Shown piece after piece: positions 51,393 through 60,150 of a DNA stretch of 64,000 nucleotides (its first letter is position 1; the number at the start of each line of letters is the position of its first letter). The translations under genes were made by a program, and so were the position numbers. Under the pieces are notes generated by a model. It searched no databases and was not told the origin of the DNA. It worked only from the letters and a program-made list of their open reading frames with translations. The DNA lies in contig JARKUF010000040.1 in the NCBI GenBank assembly GCA_029974015.1, positions 62,001 to 126,000 on the forward strand, given 5' to 3'. This DNA is from Spirochaetota bacterium (GTDB taxonomy: Bacteria > Spirochaetota > UBA4802 > JAGODF01).

Positions 51393-51455
51393 GGGCCATC
51401 GCTTCGCCGCATGCAGTGCCGTCCGAAATATGGGAAAGCCCATGCCCGTGGGTTT

Positions 51456-52067
51456 TTACAGCGGTGGGGCCTTTCCCGCGGCCTCAATTCCGAGCTCGAA
51501 GGCCTTCCGGTTGGCCTCGAAATCGGGAAAGCGGTCCCGTATCACACCCAGGAGGGAATCCCGGGAGACAGGCATATTGCCAAGCGCGAAGGCCATGCCG
51601 AGGGAGATTGTGTTCACCTGGCGGAGCGACCCGAAATGGTTGAGGGACATCTCGTCGATATTGAACGCATAGAGATGGGGCGTAAACTCCTGGAGGCGCG
51701 CGTAGATTGTTTCCCGGGAGGGATACTCGTACTGGCCGATGCGGACGTGGACCGGGGCCAGGGGGAAATCGTTCACCACGACGACGGAGCCCTCGTTAAG
51801 ATACAGGGCCTGGCGAAGGGCTTCCAGGGGCTCCATGGCTATCATCATCCGGGCCCCGGCGGCGGGAATCAGGCCCGATACGGACTCACCCCTGCCTTCG
51901 AAGTAGCGGACGTTGGACGTAACGACCCCTTCGCGCTGGGCGCCGCCGCGCCGCTCGGCGCCGGCGACACCCAGCCCGTCGCGGATGGCGGCCAGCTTGA
52001 GGACGGTCCCGAGGGAGATGGCGCCCTGGCCCCCAATGCCGCAGATGAGGATATCGTACCGCGTCAT
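51456..52067 (-). CDS. iorB: Indolepyruvate ferredoxin oxidoreductase, beta subunit
   Basis: A 203-residue gamma-type subunit of the 2-oxoacid:ferredoxin oxidoreductase family. ILICGIGGQGAISLGTVL is the nucleotide-like loop of the family, followed by GAERRGGAQREGVVTSNVRY and VNTISLGMAFALGNMP. Together with IorA it converts aryl pyruvates (from Trp, Phe, Tyr) to aryl-acetyl-CoA with reduction of ferredoxin. It overlaps iorA by ATGA and ends 64 nt from the convergent vWA gene. Confidence 0.92.
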   Translation of the reverse strand: MTRYDILICGIGGQGAISLGTVLKLAAIRDGLGVAGAERRGGAQREGVVTSNVRYFEGRGESVSGLIPAAGARMMIAMEPLEALRQALYLNEGSVVVVNDFPLAPVHVRIGQYEYPSRETIYARLQEFTPHLYAFNIDEMSLNHFGSLRQVNTISLGMAFALGNMPVSRDSLLGVIRDRFPDFEANRKAFELGIEAAGKAPPL

Positions 52068-53983
52068 GAAGCCTTCTCCTTCTTGCCGCCGCGCTTAATT
52101 TCCACGCGGGAGATGGCGGAGTTGGGGCAGAGGTCCCGGCACGCGCCGCAGTTGAGGCACGACGCCTCCTCGATGTAGTAGTAATGCGCGCCGCCCTTCT
52201 CGCCGCGGCGGATGGCAGGGCATCCGAAGTGGACATAGCATTCGTCGCATTTCTGGCATATCCCGGGCTCTATCTGATAGTACACCTCGTAGCCGGGCTT
52301 CTCGTACCGCAGGCGCCGTCCGTACTGGAGGGCGCACTCCGCTTCGGCGATTATCACCCTCACTCCTTCTTTCTGCCTGAGGGCCTCCTTAATGGCCGCC
52401 GTGGCGGCCTTGATGTTGAAGGGGTCCACGGTGCGCACGTACTTTATGCCAATCGACTTCAGCAGCCCCTTGATGTCCACGGGGTTAAGCTTTCTGCCGT
52501 CCACATCGGTTTCCGTCGTTGGGCTCGGCTGGTGCCCCGTCATGGCCACCCATTTATTGTCCAGCACCATCAGGACCATGCTGGCCCCCTGCTGGATGGC
52601 ATTGATGAGGCCCGGGACGCCCGAGTGAAAGAAGGTGGAATCGCCCACATAGGCTATCATGTCCCCTTCTTTCATCACCTGCCTTATTCCCTGGCCGATG
52701 CCCACGCCGCAGTTCATGCAGGTGACCCAATCGAAGGCGCTGAAGGGCGGCAGGCAGGAGAGGGTGTAACAGCCGATGTCCCCGGCGAAGACCGCATTTC
52801 GGCCGGTGGCCTTCACTACGGAGTAGAGAGTCGCCCTATGTGGACAGCCGATGCAGAAGGAGCCCTGGCGGGGAGGAATGTCCGCCGTGTGTTTCGCCGC
52901 CAGTTCGATGGAACGCGACATCGCCTTCGGGAGCGGCTTTTTGAGGCGCTCTGCGAGGAGGCGGACGATGAGGTCCACGTCGAGCTCGCCGAAGGGCGGG
53001 AAGATGCTCTTCCCTTCGATGGGGACCGTTACGCCGGCGCCGTAGAGGGCCGATTTTATCTGAAACTCGAGAAAGCCCTCGAGGTCTTCCACGATGATGA
53101 TGCGTTCAAGCCCCTTTGCGAAAGCGGCAATTTCCCCGGTGTTGAGAGGATAGGTCATCCCAAGCTTCATCACCGGCGCGTCGGTAATTCCGAGAATGGC
53201 CAGGGCTTCCATCAGGTAAAGAAAATTCACGCTTGAGGAGATGAAGCCTAAAGGCCCTGTGCCGGGTATCACCCTGTTGAGCCCGTGAGACGGCGCCCCG
53301 GCGGCGAGGCGCGCCGCATTTTCCATGGCGCGCCTGTGGTTGGCCACGGACCCCGCGAAGAGGTTGATGTATCGCGAGGGGTCCTTCTCGAATCTCCCGG
53401 CAGAGGGAAATTCGGCGGGAAGGGGCCCGAGGCTGAGGGAGCCGATATTGTGGCAGAGCTTTGAAGGGGCGTTCAGCACAACCGGGAGGTCGTATCTTTC
53501 CGAAAGTCCAAAGGCAAGCTTCGTGAAGTCCTTCGCCTCCTGGATGTCCGCGGGCTCCAGGAGCGGCAGATGGGTGTGCAGGGAGTACCAGCGGTCGTCC
53601 TGCTCCGAGGTGGAGCTCGTTGCTCCGGGGTCCGATCCTATCACCACCACGAAGCCGGCGTTCACTCCGGTGTAGGCGGCGAAATGGAGCACCTCGGCGG
53701 CGACGTTCATCCCCACATGCTTCATGGCCGTCATGGAACGCACTCCGGCCCAGCTTGCCCCCTGGGCGCCGTGGGCCGCCACATGTTCGTTGACGCTGAA
53801 CTCAGCGTGGATATGGGGGAATTCCTCTTTCAGGGAGACGTATCCTTCGCCGATTTCCGAGGCAGGCGTGCCGGGGTAGGTGCTGAAATACCCCAGGCCC
53901 GCCTCAAGGCCTCCGCGCACCACCGCGTCGTTTCCCATGGCTAAGATGGTGCGTCCAGGTTCGTTCAGGGCAAGCTCCTTCAT
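52064..53983 (-). CDS. iorA: Indolepyruvate ferredoxin oxidoreductase, alpha subunit
   Basis: A 639-residue thiamine diphosphate enzyme. Pyrimidine-binding domain (about 20-200; YFSTYPGTPASEIGE, EFSVNEHVAAHGAQGASWAG), linking domain, and TPP-binding domain (about 370-560) with PRQGSFCIGCPHRA, GDIGCYTLSCLPP, GDSTFFHSGVPGLINAI and LDNKWVAMTGHQPSP. At the C-terminus are two 4Fe-4S clusters (CQKCDECYVHFGCPAI and CLNCGACRDLCPNSAI). It transfers electrons to ferredoxin. It overlaps iorB and the MetF-like gene by 4 nt each, giving a four-gene operon. Confidence 0.95.
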   Translation of the reverse strand: MKELALNEPGRTILAMGNDAVVRGGLEAGLGYFSTYPGTPASEIGEGYVSLKEEFPHIHAEFSVNEHVAAHGAQGASWAGVRSMTAMKHVGMNVAAEVLHFAAYTGVNAGFVVVIGSDPGATSSTSEQDDRWYSLHTHLPLLEPADIQEAKDFTKLAFGLSERYDLPVVLNAPSKLCHNIGSLSLGPLPAEFPSAGRFEKDPSRYINLFAGSVANHRRAMENAARLAAGAPSHGLNRVIPGTGPLGFISSSVNFLYLMEALAILGITDAPVMKLGMTYPLNTGEIAAFAKGLERIIIVEDLEGFLEFQIKSALYGAGVTVPIEGKSIFPPFGELDVDLIVRLLAERLKKPLPKAMSRSIELAAKHTADIPPRQGSFCIGCPHRATLYSVVKATGRNAVFAGDIGCYTLSCLPPFSAFDWVTCMNCGVGIGQGIRQVMKEGDMIAYVGDSTFFHSGVPGLINAIQQGASMVLMVLDNKWVAMTGHQPSPTTETDVDGRKLNPVDIKGLLKSIGIKYVRTVDPFNIKAATAAIKEALRQKEGVRVIIAEAECALQYGRRLRYEKPGYEVYYQIEPGICQKCDECYVHFGCPAIRRGEKGGAHYYYIEEASCLNCGACRDLCPNSAISRVEIKRGGKKEKAS

Positions 53984-54531
53984 GCCGCGGGCCCCGCTTC
54001 CTTAAGGGTGATCGTGTGGCCTTCGAGCCCCGGAACCGGTCCGCCCGGAGGGAGGACGATGAAGTCGGCCCCTTCAGTTATGTAATAGCGCGCCCGGGTT
54101 TCGGCGGCCCCGCTACCCGAGGCGGCGCGCACGCCGATGCGAAAATCTTCGCGGAGGCGTCCGGCTTTCCTCATATCGAGGGCGAGGCGCAGGGCCTGGG
54201 CCGTGTCGAGGTCGTAGACCGGCATCGGCATTCCAGGGCTTTTATCGAAGCTTCCCATGGCAAGGACGGCCCCGGAGAATCCGAGGGAGGAGGCGGTGAC
54301 GAGATAGGATTCCACGAGGCCGCGGTTTTTGTTCTTTAATAGTATTTCCACGAGTAAGGTTTCACATCCGAGGTTTTTTAATTCATGGTAAAAAGCGAGT
54401 GGCGAAAGGTCGCCGTATTCTCCCGCGAGGATATTGCCATGTGCTTCGCAGAGGTTCTTTAAGGCGCTTAGCGTTTCGAGGGTTTCGAGGCGTGGCGCGT
54501 AAAGGACAGGGCCGGAAATCATCTCTGCCAT
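53980..54531 (-). CDS. Small MetF-like (methylenetetrahydrofolate reductase-related) protein
   Basis: A 183-residue protein matching parts of the methylenetetrahydrofolate reductase TIM barrel: VYDLDTAQALRLALDMRKAG and GVRAASGSGAAETRARYYIT followed by EGADFIVLPPG, which is the region leading to the MTHFR TxxFD-type strand. It is much shorter than MetF (about 290 residues) and lacks its N-terminal start. The partner gene upstream encodes the MetV-type zinc/iron-sulfur protein. The ATG at 54531 has GGAGG at 54540-54536. It overlaps metV by 13 nt. A role in C1 metabolism is inferred, not certain. Confidence 0.65.
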   Translation of the reverse strand: MAEMISGPVLYAPRLETLETLSALKNLCEAHGNILAGEYGDLSPLAFYHELKNLGCETLLVEILLKNKNRGLVESYLVTASSLGFSGAVLAMGSFDKSPGMPMPVYDLDTAQALRLALDMRKAGRLREDFRIGVRAASGSGAAETRARYYITEGADFIVLPPGGPVPGLEGHTITLKEAGPAA

Positions 54532-55160
54532 ATCTCCTCCCGGGGTGAATGGTTTTTGGACCAGTCGACGGGGCCATGATAAGCGAGAAAGAGGGCGTCC
54601 ATGCCGCGCTCCTTCAGGCGTTCGTACACGGAATGCCATACGCAATCGCGCTGAGGATACACATCGCATTTCGTTCCGAGGATATGTTCGCAGGGGCCGT
54701 TTCGGACCCGGCGCGGGCAGGCCGTCACGGCGCACAGCCCCGCCGTGTCGTTCAAGATGCACTGCCCGCAGTGGGAACAGCGCTCGTAGAAGCGGCCCAG
54801 GCGCTCCACCATTCCGAGGAAATGCGTATCGAGGGCGGCGATGACGGGCTTCGAGGTTACTTCGTCAAGGGCCTGGGCGCCGCTTCCGCAGGTGAGCGCA
54901 ATCAGGGCGTCGGCCTCCTCCACCTCCTCGGCGATGCGCTTCAAGTCCCGCGACGAGATGCGCTTGTCGCAGGGCGACTGTATGGAGATGGTGGCCAGGA
55001 CCTCGTGATTGGAGAGGGCTTCCGCCATCTCCCGGACCTGCTCGCTTCCCCCGGTCTGGCAGACCGCGGCGCATTCGGCGCATCCCACGATGACGAGCTT
55101 TTTTTTATCTGAAAGAAGGCCCTTAATAGCGTCAAGGTCCTTTTTTGTCGTGACGATCAT
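54519..55160 (-). CDS. MetV-like methylenetetrahydrofolate reductase accessory protein
   Basis: A 213-residue cytoplasmic protein of the MTHFR C-terminal/MetV type. It has an N-terminal cysteine cluster (VGCAECAAVCQTGG), CGSGAQALDEVT, and a C-terminal cluster (RCSHCGQCILNDTAGLCAVT followed by ACPRRVRNGPC) typical of the iron-sulfur subunit that couples MetF to reduced ferredoxin or NADH in acetogens. The ATG at 55160 follows AGGAGG with 7 nt spacing. It is first in an operon with the MetF-like protein and IorAB; the four genes overlap. Its electron donor might be the ferredoxin reduced by IorAB. Confidence 0.8.
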   Translation of the reverse strand: MIVTTKKDLDAIKGLLSDKKKLVIVGCAECAAVCQTGGSEQVREMAEALSNHEVLATISIQSPCDKRISSRDLKRIAEEVEEADALIALTCGSGAQALDEVTSKPVIAALDTHFLGMVERLGRFYERCSHCGQCILNDTAGLCAVTACPRRVRNGPCEHILGTKCDVYPQRDCVWHSVYERLKERGMDALFLAYHGPVDWSKNHSPREEIWQR

Positions 55161-55221
55161 GGAGGTTCCTCCTGATTACCCGCCAGCGGCCTCAAGCTGG
55201 CCGATTGGCATCTTAAAGAAC

Positions 55222-55249
55222 AGTATAGCCCGGTCCGGGATTTTTTCAA
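55222..55249 (-). promoter_or_regulatory. Sigma-70-type promoter of the metV-like/iorAB operon
   Basis: On the minus strand TTGAAA (55249-55244) and TATACT (55227-55222) are separated by 16 nt, a near-consensus promoter. The spacer holds the perfect inverted repeat CCCGGACCGGG (55239-55229), a possible operator. The expected leader to the ATG at 55160 is about 55 nt. Confidence 0.65.
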
Positions 55250-55340
55250 GGCCCGATCAGGGTATTGGCCCGTTTGTTTCCGTTCAAGCATATTTTTAAA
55301 AGGCGCTCCGCTGAAGGGGGCTGGCACGGGCCGTGGCATG

Positions 55341-57869
55341 TCATTCAATCACGATTTTGTACGGAAAAAGATAAAGGGCCGCCTCCTTTCGGTTGTACAG
55401 GAGCTCCATTTCCCCCAGGCGCGAGGCCGCCTTTTTAAAGGACTCCGGGAGAGAAACGGCCTCTGAGCCTGCGAGCGAGAAGAGCTCGGCGCCAAGGGGG
55501 ACCTTTATCTGCGGGTAATGCCTCAAGGAGTATTCGCCCGAGATGCCGACGAGGGCGCGCGCGTGTTCCACGGCGCGCATGACGCTTCCCAGGGTGTCGA
55601 CGAGTTTTTTCCCTTTGGCCTGGTCTCCCGTAAAAACCCTGCCCTCGGCAAGGGAGGGGATGCCAGCATCTTCGATTTTCCGTCCCTCGGCGACAATCTT
55701 TGTGAAGCGCGCATAGATTGCGTCGACGTTTTTTTGAAATACCGCCCGTTCCTTTTCGGTCATGTCGCGGTCCTCCGTGAAGATGTCCGCCATTTCGGAC
55801 ATCTTCACCGTTTCCTTTTTTATTCCGAGCTTGCCGTAAAGCCCATGGAGGGATACGCGCCCGCTGATTACGCCAATGGACCCTGTGAGGGTCCCGGGAG
55901 ATGCGAATATTTTGTCCCCGGAGCATGCGATGTAATAACCCCCCGAGGCGGCAATATCGCCGAAGGAAAAGACCACGGGCTTTTTGGCCTTCCCTTTTGT
56001 ATCGTTCAGGTAATGCAGCATGAGGTCCGAGGCGACGGCGGAGCCGCCGCCGGAATTGACGCGTATCACCGCGGCTTTAACCAGAGGATTGGAAAAGGCC
56101 TCTGTGAGGAGGCTGTGGTATGTTTCGTCCCCCGTGGCGTTTGGCGCGAAAAGCCCCCTGCTTCCGGTGTTACCGCGGACGATGGAGCCCTCAACGTGGA
56201 TGACGGCGATTTCAGGCGCGGGGCCCCAGGGGGCGGTCACCCGCTCCCTGGCGAGGTACTCCTCAAGCGGCACAATACGGCAGCGTTCCCTTTCCAATAT
56301 ATCGCGTTCGGAAGGGCCCGGGTACATGACGGCATCGACAAATCCGAGGGCCATCGCTTCGTCGGCTGAAACCATGGCGCGGCGGAACATCTCGTGAAGA
56401 TTGTCAGTGCTGAGGCGGCGCGACGCGGCTATATCGCCTGTGAATTGGTTGTTCAGATTTGTGAGAAGCTCCACCAGGCTGGACCTGTATTCCTCGGACA
56501 TGAAACGGCTGGTGAAAGGCTCGTTGAAGAACTTGTATCGCCCCTTTCGGACCGATTCGAATTTAATCCCAATTTTATCGAGGAGCTCCCGGAAGAAATA
56601 CACCTGGGCCGAGAGTCCCGAAAGCATGAAGGTCTCCCCGGGGTTGAAGTAAATCCTGTCGGCGCAGGAAGCGAGATAGTAGCTTCCGTTTCCCGACGAC
56701 ATCAGCAAAGCATAAACTTTTTTTCCCGCCGCGCGGAACCTGGCGAGCTCCTCCCGGAGCTCCTGAATTCGCGCGAAGCCGAGGCGCGGATTGTCGACGA
56801 TGAGGATGATGCCGCGTACTTCCGGCGCGGCGGCCGCTTTCGAGATGGCGCTTAAGACATTGAGAAGCACGGGGCGTTCGCTTCCAATTAGACGGCGGGA
56901 AGGGACTTCCTGGATTTCATCGGAGAGGGTAATTTTCAAAAGTTCTCCGGGATGTCCGAGGGGCCTGTGGTACCGCGGCCCCGAAATGGCGGCGCCGAAG
57001 ACGGAAAGGGACCCGCCATGCCGCGGCGCAAGCGCCGCGTATTCGGCAGTGAATGCGCCTCCAGCGCTGCTGTTACCCACATCCAGAGGAATCCGGAGTC
57101 CGAAAGAAAGGTCCCGGGAGTCCGTGACAGCGCCGAAAAGTGAAATGTCTCTCGCGCACATGAGCTCAAGGGCATAGGTGAATTCGGCCTCCCGGAACCC
57201 TTTCCCGGACGTAATGGCCATGTCCGCAGAGAGGGTCAAGTAATGCCGCCAGGGGCGCAGGGAGAAAGAATAGATGTCGGTGCGGGGTACCTTTTCGCCG
57301 TCGAGGACAGGCCTGTTCATGTCCCTTGAAACGAACCCGAAAGAAAACAGGGGCGAGGGGCGCAGGAGAAAACCCAGGGTCCAGGAGCGGTAGCCGTCGA
57401 AGCGCCCGCCGCTGCCATAGGACCAGGAGGCGCCCAGGCCCAGAGTGTTTCCAATAAAAATGCCCTTGCCGATGGTGTAGAAGTCCGTGTCTATGTCCGT
57501 TATGGTTCCTGCGTCATCCTGAAAGGAGATGAGGCGCGAGTAGCCGAAGCCGAACCCCAGGGCGTTGAGCGCGACATGGTGCCCGGCGGCCCCACCGGAG
57601 TTGAAGCGTACCTGGCGGTAGGCGAGGCCCGATGCGCCGGGAAGGTCCGGAAATACGGGATTGGCGAAAGCCCCGAAGTCGTCGCGGCAGTGGCTTGCCG
57701 GGGCCGTCGGAAATTGGTAGAGCAGGTCCCCGGGCCCCGCTGCGGAGAGGGGTGATGAGATGAAAAGGGCAGCCAGCAGGGCCGCAAGTTTAATTGAACT
57801 TGACCGCAATAAGGGTGATATCGTCCCGGAGGGAGTCCCCGAATGAATTGATCCTGTCGATGAGCGCAT
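55341..57869 (-). CDS. sppA: SppA-type signal peptide peptidase fused to an N-terminal beta-barrel domain
   Basis: An 842-residue protein. A signal sequence (about 25-45; IKLAALLAALFISSPLSAA) is followed by about 260 residues with alternating strand pattern and many Gly/Ser/aromatics (GLGASWSYGSGGRFDGYRSW, LRPWRHYLTLSADMAITSG) resembling an outer-membrane barrel. Then come two S49 peptidase domains (about 320-540 and 545-770) with the catalytic Lys446 (RKGRYKFFNEPF) and Ser642 (GDIAASGGYYIAC). The SppA part matches the long (67 kDa) E. coli type, which digests cleaved signal peptides. The ATG at 57869 has GAGGGG 7 nt upstream and overlaps the SpoIIE gene by 80 nt. A barrel in front of SppA is unusual and suggests the peptidase faces the periplasm from the outer membrane. 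Confidence 0.85.
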   Translation of the reverse strand: MRSSTGSIHSGTPSGTISPLLRSSSIKLAALLAALFISSPLSAAGPGDLLYQFPTAPASHCRDDFGAFANPVFPDLPGASGLAYRQVRFNSGGAAGHHVALNALGFGFGYSRLISFQDDAGTITDIDTDFYTIGKGIFIGNTLGLGASWSYGSGGRFDGYRSWTLGFLLRPSPLFSFGFVSRDMNRPVLDGEKVPRTDIYSFSLRPWRHYLTLSADMAITSGKGFREAEFTYALELMCARDISLFGAVTDSRDLSFGLRIPLDVGNSSAGGAFTAEYAALAPRHGGSLSVFGAAISGPRYHRPLGHPGELLKITLSDEIQEVPSRRLIGSERPVLLNVLSAISKAAAAPEVRGIILIVDNPRLGFARIQELREELARFRAAGKKVYALLMSSGNGSYYLASCADRIYFNPGETFMLSGLSAQVYFFRELLDKIGIKFESVRKGRYKFFNEPFTSRFMSEEYRSSLVELLTNLNNQFTGDIAASRRLSTDNLHEMFRRAMVSADEAMALGFVDAVMYPGPSERDILERERCRIVPLEEYLARERVTAPWGPAPEIAVIHVEGSIVRGNTGSRGLFAPNATGDETYHSLLTEAFSNPLVKAAVIRVNSGGGSAVASDLMLHYLNDTKGKAKKPVVFSFGDIAASGGYYIACSGDKIFASPGTLTGSIGVISGRVSLHGLYGKLGIKKETVKMSEMADIFTEDRDMTEKERAVFQKNVDAIYARFTKIVAEGRKIEDAGIPSLAEGRVFTGDQAKGKKLVDTLGSVMRAVEHARALVGISGEYSLRHYPQIKVPLGAELFSLAGSEAVSLPESFKKAASRLGEMELLYNRKEAALYLFPYKIVIE

Positions 57870-60150
57870 TTATTTTCCCCTCGATGTCCGATCCCGCCTG
57901 TCCCCGGATGGTATCCAGGAGGTCTTTTTCGGTAAATTCGCGGCCGGTTTTTTCGTCGTATATCTCCAGGGCGCCGTCGGTGAAAAGGAAAAGTTCATCG
58001 CCCTTATTGAAGGTGATCTTTGAAGCAAAGTAGGAAGCGGAAGGGTCGGCCCCGAGGATTTTGGAACGTCCCTCGAGGCGTTGGATTTCCCCTTCGCCGC
58101 CTTTGAGAAGCGCAGGAGGGCAGTGGCCCGCATTAATGTAGGTGAGCTCGCGGGTGGCGTTGTTGTAAATTCCGGCAAAGAGGGTGATGAGCTCCGTGCC
58201 GCGGTAACGGTTGTTCAGGAAGTAGTTCACCTCTTCGATGACATTCTCTATGGGGGCCTTCTCCCGAAGGAGGGAATGTATGGTACTGCTGGTCATGGAA
58301 AGTATCATGGCGGCGGCGAGGCCGTGGCCGGAGATGTCTCCTATGATGATGGCGGTGCTCTTCCTGTCGATCTCGATGAAGTCGAAGTAGTCTCCCGTCA
58401 CTTTCAGGAACGGCCTGTTGTAGAAGCTGATGGCCATACGGCTTGAGTCCGGGGCGCTTCTGGGAAAAAGCCTCGACTGGATATACGAGGCGATATCGAG
58501 CTCCATTTCGAAGCGGCGCCTCGTGATGTAGTTTTTTAAAAGGCGGTCGTTTTCCAGCATCTGGCGAATTTGCAGCGACACTGTTTCGATATAATGCAGG
58601 TCAATGCCGTTGAAAAGCTCGCCGTTCTGCTTTGGCCCCAGAAGGAGGGCGCCGATAACTCCGTCCTGTGAAAACACCGGCGACACGAGAAGTACGCCGC
58701 GTTTATCGAGGAACCGGGTGATCCGTTCCTCCAGGGGGGAGCGTTTTATGAGGGAATAGTTGAACAGGGGCCCCCGTTCATTTTTGAAGTATTGCACCAG
58801 GTCCGAGTCCGGCGACATCATTTCAACGAGGCCGCCTTCAAGGGCGTTATTGAGTTCATACGAACCATCAAAGAGAACAAGCTGGGTTTCCGAAACTCCA
58901 GTGATGAGGGATATCTCGGTATAAATCCGTTCAATTTTGAAAGTGACGTCTTCATGGGTGGCCACGAGGTTTTCAATGTTCTGAAGGGAACGGGAGAAGT
59001 TGTCACGGTCAACCAGGAGAACATTCCCTAACTTTCGGCGGGCCGTCCTCTCGCCGTAGAGAAGCCCGGCAAAGACCGCGGAGATAGCGAAATAAAACAG
59101 GGCAAGCTCCCCGGGGGTTTTAACGCTGATCGACATGCAGTAGATGAGGCCTCCGGCAATCACCGCCGTGACCAGGTTTAACAGAAGCAGGGACATTCCC
59201 TTGATGAAAAAAAGGCGGGAGCTGAACAGATTGTACTGGAAAAGGCTGTTTCCGATCAAGAGGGGCAAGGAAAGAGTAAATGCCGCGGCGTAATGAACGG
59301 GAAGGTCTATGAACAGCCCGGCGATGAAAAAGGCCGGCGCAACCATCCCTGAGAGGGTGAAGGCGGCGAGGGCCAGCCCCTGGCTTTTGTAGCTGTAGGC
59401 GTTGCCTCCGGCAAGGATGCCCCGGATGAGTTTTACCGAAGCGATAAGCCCGCAGGCTATGATATAAGAGAAAAGAGCGATGAAAGCGCCCCGCTCCCGG
59501 GAACTGTTTGCGCAGTAAAGGAAAATGGAAAAGAACCCCGCGGTGAGGGCCGTGAAGGCCGCCGCGGCGCCGCGGCTGAGGCGTTCCCGTGCGATATTAT
59601 ATCCGGCAAGGACCACGAAGTATGCAAGGGCGCCTGCGGCAAGGGGCACCAGAAAACGCCCCCGTCCGAGGGTGAGCATATCTACGAGAAGAAAAAAGAA
59701 AGCGCCCTGGGCCATTGAAATGCTGAAAAAGAGCCTGGACTGGTATGAGTTCCACCGGAAGAGGCGCACCATTATGCCGTAGGCAAAGTGGATGTTGGCC
59801 ATGAGCAGCAGGACGATGAAAAACCAGATATAATTGCGGTTGTAGGCGCCGACAGTGAAGGCTTTTTGTCCTCCGCCTTCAAAAATCGCCTCGATGGTTT
59901 CTCCGGAGGGAAGGCCCGCAAGCATTTTCATGAGGTCTTTGCCTTCGATGGCCATGCCATGCAGCGAAATAAGCCGTGCGCCAAAATCGTCGTCCCGGCC
60001 GATGATGCCCGTGGCGTATGTCAGTTCATTGCCCGTGATAATTCTGGAGAAAGGGTAGTACCGCGATACCCCGGCCACGGTGATCACGAAATAAACGTCG
60101 ACCAGAATAATGAGGAGGATAAGGCCCATGTTCGCCGCTGTTTTCCTCAC
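57790..60150 (-). CDS. Membrane SpoIIE/RsbU-type PP2C phosphatase
   Basis: A 786-residue sensor phosphatase: one leading helix (about 7-28) and a periplasmic segment (about 30-105, perhaps PDZ-like GxxGRDDDFGARLISLHGM), then seven more membrane helices (about 108-370), a GAF domain (about 385-535) and a SpoIIE phosphatase domain (about 545-785). The phosphatase keeps its metal-binding Asp residues: VTGDYFDFIEI, GDISGHGLAAAMIL, LFTDGALEIYD and DDITLIAVKF. Such enzymes dephosphorylate STAS antagonists in partner-switching; a STAS protein is encoded at 25654 but is not linked. It overlaps both neighbours. Confidence 0.9.
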   Translation of the reverse strand: MRKTAANMGLILLIILVDVYFVITVAGVSRYYPFSRIITGNELTYATGIIGRDDDFGARLISLHGMAIEGKDLMKMLAGLPSGETIEAIFEGGGQKAFTVGAYNRNYIWFFIVLLLMANIHFAYGIMVRLFRWNSYQSRLFFSISMAQGAFFFLLVDMLTLGRGRFLVPLAAGALAYFVVLAGYNIARERLSRGAAAAFTALTAGFFSIFLYCANSSRERGAFIALFSYIIACGLIASVKLIRGILAGGNAYSYKSQGLALAAFTLSGMVAPAFFIAGLFIDLPVHYAAAFTLSLPLLIGNSLFQYNLFSSRLFFIKGMSLLLLNLVTAVIAGGLIYCMSISVKTPGELALFYFAISAVFAGLLYGERTARRKLGNVLLVDRDNFSRSLQNIENLVATHEDVTFKIERIYTEISLITGVSETQLVLFDGSYELNNALEGGLVEMMSPDSDLVQYFKNERGPLFNYSLIKRSPLEERITRFLDKRGVLLVSPVFSQDGVIGALLLGPKQNGELFNGIDLHYIETVSLQIRQMLENDRLLKNYITRRRFEMELDIASYIQSRLFPRSAPDSSRMAISFYNRPFLKVTGDYFDFIEIDRKSTAIIIGDISGHGLAAAMILSMTSSTIHSLLREKAPIENVIEEVNYFLNNRYRGTELITLFAGIYNNATRELTYINAGHCPPALLKGGEGEIQRLEGRSKILGADPSASYFASKITFNKGDELFLFTDGALEIYDEKTGREFTEKDLLDTIRGQAGSDIEGKINALIDRINSFGDSLRDDITLIAVKFN

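Noticed and set aside
52184..53236. 350-codon plus-strand frame across iorA
   Set aside because: iorA has complete TPP and iron-sulfur motifs on the minus strand; the opposite frame has none.
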